Notes under the pieces: model-generated
Databases searched by the model: none
Seen by the model: only the letters and a program-made list of their open reading frames with translations
What the model was told of the DNA's origin: nothing
Position numbers and translations under genes: made by a program
Shown: one piece after another, positions 55,748 to 60,879 of the stretch
How positions within the stretch are numbered: position 1 is the stretch's first letter
How the letters are laid out: each line of letters begins with the position of its first letter
From: Hofstenia miamia
Taxonomy: Eukaryota > Xenacoelomorpha > Acoela
NCBI GenBank assembly: GCA_004352715.1
Contig: SCFE01000058.1
Location: forward strand, 684,714-745,592
DNA: 60,879 nucleotides
Reading direction: 5' to 3'

Positions 55748-57478
55748 CCCCCCCCCCATCGTCAGGTTTCCACATTTGATTTTGACTTGATAAATCAAAA
55801 ATATTTTCGTAAAAAAATTGAAAAATTTAAAATCTAGGGTCTTGAAATGCATTTTTAGGGTCTATTTTCTAAATTTTGGGTAATAACGATGATGTCCCCC
55901 GTCAGAAAATCCTGGGTACACCCTTGAATAGTCTACTGACATTGAATAATAGTGAAAGACAGCTTTGCAAATATTGTTTTATTGATATTTTAGCATAATT
56001 ACAAATCCACATTCAATAAAGAAATGTATTTAATAATTGATCACCAACAATATGTGTATAAGTTACAAGTTCGTGGCTTCGATTTACTAAATAAATAACT
56101 TACTGTACAGTAAATCCTAAATTTTGTAAATCCAGAATATCACTATAATATTAAAACTAAACAACAGATGGACGGCTTTATTAAGGCTTTCACAACTACA
56201 CTGAATACTGCTTAAATATAAAATTCATTGTGAAGAACTTTTTTGCAATTTTCTGTTTGCAAAAATTATAAGATATATGTGCAGAATGAAATTTCAAAAT
56301 AATTTATTCACTATTATTCGTGGACCTTGAAATCAATGTCCACATGAGTACTTAAAATTGGGCAAAATATATTTTTAATTATTGGAAAAAAATAATGTTT
56401 AAAAATTGCAATTTCTTCGGAAATTGAAAATTTAATCTAAATTGGGCATTTTTGTATGCTTGTTGTTATTATTTATAATAAACAAATTCGTTATATTTTC
56501 CATTGTCAACTTAAAATCACTGTAAATGGTAAGCTTTCTAGAATTTCCTTCAACCCTTTGTTGGGTTTGTGTTAGTTTAAACTGCAATGTTTAAACTCTA
56601 TCAATATAAGTGTTTGCCGTTGCTACATTTGAGGCATTGCTCTAATGCTTAAATCATATTTTTGCCACCAATTAGTCACCAGTTTACCGCTGGTGGTGCA
56701 CGGGCGGCCAAACCCCACCTGGTGGCCCACCGTATCTGCCACTGGTGGTCCACCAGTATTTGGCTACGTGGGTTATTGCTTATCTGTTCATGTAATAATA
56801 GGCATTGCACAGATGTTGCGTGATGACGTTTTGTTTACTTAAGCTATTAATGCTCATTGGGAGAATGCTGTTTTAACCATCCAAACAACGTGCCGAATTT
56901 GCCCATGTAAGCCCAACCGCGAAAAAATGCATGCTAAATATTTCTGTCAATCATCTAAATTCCACTAAATTGAGTAATTTGCCCACGTGGGCCCTACCAT
57001 TTGCCCGCGTAAATTGTTTATTGGGTGGGTTGGTGCAAGAAATTGCAAGAACTTTAAAGTATAAAGATGTTCTTTAAAGTAATGAGCATGAAATAACCAT
57101 TAAGAGACTTCTTTATTATTATATATAACTATAAAGTAATAAATATGATATTTAAAGAACCATATCAAGACTTCCATATTCCTATAAGCAACTTTGAAGT
57201 CATTTAATGTACTTTACAGAAAAAATAGAAAATATAAATTCTATATTTCAACATCGATTTTTTCAAGGTTTTATTTTCTTAGTATAACTACAAAATAATC
57301 AATTATTTGATAGTCTTCTTTAACACACGGTGCTGATTTATGTTAATATACATCTAAGGGCAATATTGCATTGATATTTTGCAAGAATTACAGTTCTTCA
57401 TTTTGACAGACCCACATTTCAATTTAACACGAAACAGAGAATATATTCAATTGTGTTCTCATTTTAACTCTTAACCTT
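55748..57478. other. Repeat-derived non-coding DNA
   Basis: At 56680-56770 there are several CTGGTGG/CCACC words, and at 56890-57020 three TTTGCCC(A/G)(T/C)G units with GCCC spacing. These look like decayed MITE pieces. No gene was recognised. Confidence 0.4.
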
Positions 57479-57738
57479 CAGGCGCGTACCTAGCAATTTA
57501 TAAGGGGGTCGGATTTTTCTGAAAAGGGCATTTCTATTCCTTTTTTGCAAAAAATGAAGAAGTTATTTGTCTAGTGATGTGTATATTAACAATCATGGTT
57601 CAATAATGTAATAAATATAATATAAAATATGAAAATTTTATAACGAACGTGGAATAACAAATATGGTTTACCAAAAGTGCAGTTCATCTAAAAAGGGGGG
57701 TCGTTGGCACCCAACGACCCCCCTTAGGTACGCGCCTG
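57479..57738. mobile_element. MITE with CAGGCGCGTACCTA termini, 260 bp
   Basis: The termini CAGGCGCGTACCTA (57479-57492) and TAGGTACGCGCCTG (57725-57738) are perfect inverted repeats. ACCTT lies on both sides (57474-57478 and 57739-57743), a probable 5-base target duplication. Near the right end a 15-base perfect hairpin (57693-57725, GGGGGGTCGTTGG stem with a CAC loop) is present. There is no ORF. Confidence 0.85.
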
Positions 57739-57869
57739 ACCTTGGAAAATTTATATATTTAATGAAATAACATAAAGCTTACCTTTTAATTTAGAAATTT
57801 AGTTAAGCCCAAAGTATACATCAATGAAAAACTATATTATAAGGTTACTCAAAGATACACACAAGGATG

Positions 57870-57890
57870 GATATATATATATATATATAT
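57870..57890. repeat. TA microsatellite
   Basis: Short alternating TA tract between the CAGG MITE and the minisatellite. Confidence 0.9.
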
Positions 57891-58005
57891 TACAACTAAA
57901 AAAGAATGTGAGGTTAACAATCAACATCTTCATTAATAAAATTAGCAGAACTTTACTTAGCCAGTAGATCTAAAATAAAATATTAAAGAAAGAAGGCATG
58001 TAATG

Positions 58006-58540
58006 CATACTGCCGGGGATTGAACTTAAATAGCAATACAAAATTTTTAAATTTAAAAAAATTTAAGCATACCACCAGGGGATCGAATTTATATATTTTC
58101 TTCATAAAAAAGTTCAAACATACCACCGGGCGATTGAATTCAAATAGCAATACAAAAATGTTTTAAAAAAGTTAAAGCGTACCGCCAGGGGATTGAATTT
58201 GTATATTTTTTCGTAAAAAAGTTCAAACATAGCGCCGGGGATTGAATTTGTATATTTTTTCATAAAAAAGTTCAAACATAGCACCGGGGGATTGAATTTA
58301 AATAGCAACTCAAAAATGTTTTAAAAAAGTTAGAGCATGCCGCCAGGGGATTGAATTTGTATATTTTTTCGTAAAAAAGTTCAAACATAGCACCGGGTGA
58401 TTGAATTTAAATAGCAACTCAAAAATGTTTTAAAAAGTTAAAGCATACTGCCAGGGAATTGAATTTGTATATTTTATTCGTAAAAAAGTTCAAACATAGC
58501 GTCGGGGATTGAATTTCAATATTGCACTAAAAGCATGTAC
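58006..58540. repeat. Minisatellite of two alternating unit types
   Basis: About ten units of 50-58 bases share a head of the form CATA(C/G)(C/T)(G/A)CC(A/G)GGGGATTGAATT. They differ in the tail. Type A continues AAATAGCAA..CAAAAATG and ends AAAGTTAAAG. Type B continues GTATATTTTTTCGTAAAAAA and ends GTTCAAA. The order is A B A B B A B A B and a partial unit, giving a dimer of about 108 bases. No coding role is evident. Confidence 0.85.
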
Positions 58541-59102
58541 AAAAATGTAAGGCACACTATTATATAGCACTTTCTATGCATTACTTAATAAAAAACCTGA
58601 ATAATTTACCTCTAAAAGTAAAGCAAATTTCATCTAGTCGATTCATTTTCTATAAAAAAACATACTCATTCTGAAAAAACTAGTCTTAATTAAACACTAA
58701 GAGAAATAACTTAAAAATATAAAGATTAAAATTAAGGTTATTATATCCTATCATTATTTCAACAATATTGTAACATAGTGCATTGCTAACAAATCGTGCT
58801 TTATTAATGATTGCGTAAACAAATTAGGGTTCGTGCGTAAGGGGAATACTCAAAATATTTCATAAGGAAGCTGCAGTAGATGATCCACATCTAAATTTTG
58901 TCAGAGATAAGAATACTAAGTATTCAAGAAAAGCATCAATTAAATCTCATTTGAAAATAATTTTTGAATCTACAATATTTGCAGGTACTCTAATCCCCCA
59001 TCTATTTCCTAAACCATTGCTAAAATGATATGTTAGCTGAAAAGTGTGTTTGCTAGGTAGATTGCAATTTACCATAAACAATGCAAATTGTGTTTCTTCT
59101 GA
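58541..59102. other. AT-rich DNA, no gene recognised
   Basis: The minus-strand open frame 59216-58947 is mostly made of the CATATGAT repeats of the adjacent element and is not a gene. Confidence 0.45.
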
Positions 59103-60412
59103 CCCGTACAAAAGCACCATATATGATTTTGTATGAAGAATGTATGAATCATATGAATTTGTATGAATATGATTTACCACATATGATTCATATATGATTT
59201 TTATATGATTTGTCATATATAATATAAATAAGATTCACCATACATGATGCATATATAATTTTAATATGATGAATCATATGTTATATATGTATGTATTGCC
59301 ATGCATGGCGCATATATTATTTTCATATGATGAATCATATATATGAATGAGTTCCAGGATTAAAATGTTGCAGTGATTACTTCAACAAAAAGTAAATGGT
59401 ACTTGTTGGTGAACTCATGTACTAAACTTCAAATTTCTAAGAAAATGTGGAAGACAAGATGCATTAAGGTAACTTTATTAAGTTTATTAAATGTGAATGG
59501 AATTATGACACACTCATTGTTAATGTAATAACATATTTAACAAACTTTAAACAATCACGTTCATGCATTTTGAAAATAAACATCAATACATGCAATACTA
59601 AAAGTTGCTAGAAAGATACATACTTAACTCTTGAAGCTTAGTTGCATTTAAAATCATTTCAACAACCAAAATTTAAAACAAGATTTTTTTAAAACAATCA
59701 CTATTCGGAAAAAAAGTTAACTATAAACTGATTTCCTTAAAATTGGCAAATCTTACAAAATAATCTTTAATGAAAAGAACTTTTTCCATTTCAATTTCAG
59801 AAATATTAAACAGTTTGAGCATATGGTTTGTCAGTCTCTTATAAAATCCCCTCAATACCGGCCCATTTGGAATACTATTACTTCTGATATTTAGTTAAAA
59901 TCGTTATATCATTATTATTTTAATCTAGGTGAAATTTTTAATTGAAGTGTTTATTTAATGTACTAACTTCTGAGAATTAATTAAAATCGCTATTCGCTAT
60001 ATATTATTCAATGAAATTTAAACTGATAGGAAATGTCTTTAGATTTGCCAACCATTAACAATATAAATGGTATTGAAAATATCATTTCATGTAATTTACA
60101 AGGGTTGTGCTAGTATGATTAATATTTTAAAAATGAAACTTTATTTTATCTTAGATGTAAACATAAAGCATATGATTAAGTATGAAACAATATGAATTTT
60201 ATATGTTGCATATATGAAAAAGGTATGAAGACCATATATGAAAAGCATATGATAAATATATGTTTGTTCATACAAAATGTATGTCATAAACAATACTTTC
60301 CATGGTAAATCCCATATGTTTCTCATACTAAATCATATATTATTCTTATATGATTCATATAAGGTATTCATACATTTTCATATATTAATCATATATGTTG
60401 TACTTGTACGGG
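59103..60412. mobile_element. 1.3-kb non-autonomous element with CCCGTACAA termini
   Basis: The ends are inverted: CCCGTACAAAAGCACCATAT on the left and, in reverse complement, CCCGTACAAGTACAACATAT on the right. Similarity goes on for about 47 bases. Each end continues into about 250 bases of CATATGAT/ATATATGA words in many orientations. The middle (59350-60150) is AT-rich without an ORF. A second right half at 60542-60664, with different flanking DNA after the same CGGG, confirms the boundary. No target duplication was clear. Confidence 0.75.
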
Positions 60413-60664
60413 TAGAATCGTTCCCTATGATGGATCCAGACCACTACTAAACACCACTAGATTAGATTGACATCATATTAAATAATCAAACCGTTATAGC
60501 AGAACAAAATAAGAATTCTGAATAAAATTCCTCTATCAATNACAATACTTTCCATGGTAAATCCCATATGTTTCTCATACTAAATCATATATTATTCTTA
60601 TATGATTCATATAAGGTATTCATACATTTTCATATATTAATCATATATGTTGTACTTGTACGGG
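60290..60664. repeat. 123-base repeat across the single N at 60541
   Basis: The blocks 60290-60412 and 60542-60664 appear identical. They are the right end of the CCCGTACAA element, but the DNA after them differs (TAGAATCG against AAAAGCTG). The second block therefore opens a contig broken inside another copy of the element. Confidence 0.85.
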
Positions 60665-60879
60665 AAAAGCTGTGCAATATTATATTTTGTTGATGGCCGA
60701 AATTTATCGGATTTACTTCGTTTTTTTTGTCAGGTTTCTTTATTAATTAAATGGAAAGCTAAAAACGTTCGAGCACTAGGGTATTCGAGGCAGTGGTCCA
60801 CGACTTCGTTGAAAGGGAGATAATTCGTAACGGCTGAGCACTTAGCAATGAATTGTTTATCGCTATTCAAAAAGCTGTG
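60665..60879. other. Window end, nothing recognised
   Basis: A stretch less AT-rich than its surroundings (60770-60840) has no readable motif. It may be the edge of a gene or repeat outside the window. Confidence 0.3.

Noticed and set aside
58006-58540. CRISPR-like appearance of repeated heads with variable tails
   Set aside because: The tails are of two recurring types, not unique spacers, unit heads vary, and the host is a eukaryote.
60141-60326. Minus-strand Tyr/Ile/His-rich frame
   Set aside because: It is made of CATATGAT subterminal repeats of the CCCGTACAA element.

Overview
The window is AT-rich animal DNA, most likely from an invertebrate. Genes have spliceosomal introns. Most of the rest is decayed mobile DNA: mariner, Tc1, hAT, piggyBac-type MITEs, several LINEs, a Penelope-like element and a Ty3/gypsy element. 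TA microsatellites are everywhere. The phylum cannot be fixed from the sequence. The base composition and transposase-like families recall AT-rich invertebrates such as Hydra, but that is only an impression. No bacterial operon, CRISPR array or recognisable rRNA or tRNA gene was seen.

The most gene-like content is a small cluster of ionotropic glutamate receptor (iGluR) genes of an unusual short type. They have a signal peptide followed directly by ligand-binding S1, M1, pore loop, M3, S2 and M4, with no N-terminal domain. One is complete on + (17853-19797). One on - (34170-32615) is complete except for a one-base frameshift in a homopolymer. A third is represented only by its last exon (4989-5196, +). 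All three share the same phase-2 intron just before M4.

Layout: 1-44 end of a hAT-like MITE; 814-2206 mariner with two TGA stops; 4989-5196 orphan iGluR exon; 6300-10365 decayed CR1-like LINE with a 931-base gap; 14036-14500 Tc1-like remnant; 15780-17068 TAGAAG-type degenerate repeat, cruciform and a TTAA MITE; 17853-19797 iGluR gene 1; about 21300-21540 hAT remnant; 22640-23960 Penelope-like element split by a TTAA MITE; about 24010-31302 (-) gypsy element whose 5' LTR carries a Tc1-like transposon; 31303-32190 and 38683-39602 a 0.9-kb inverted repeat pair enclosing iGluR gene 2, two LINE fragments and a hAT transposase end; 40875-42360 the 3' end and LTR of a second copy of the gypsy family; 42600-42860 another retroelement scrap; 44022-47115 a multi-exon transposase-like gene remnant, partly repeated after a single N; 49232-53172 remnants of a second transposon-associated gene set; 57479-60412 a CAGG MITE, an alternating two-type minisatellite and a 1.3-kb element with CCCGTACAA termini.

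Assembly quality matters here. Five N gaps sit mostly at repeats. Several single-N joints are followed by a repeat of sequence seen just before. Some frameshifts fall in homopolymers. Some broken genes may therefore be intact in the organism.
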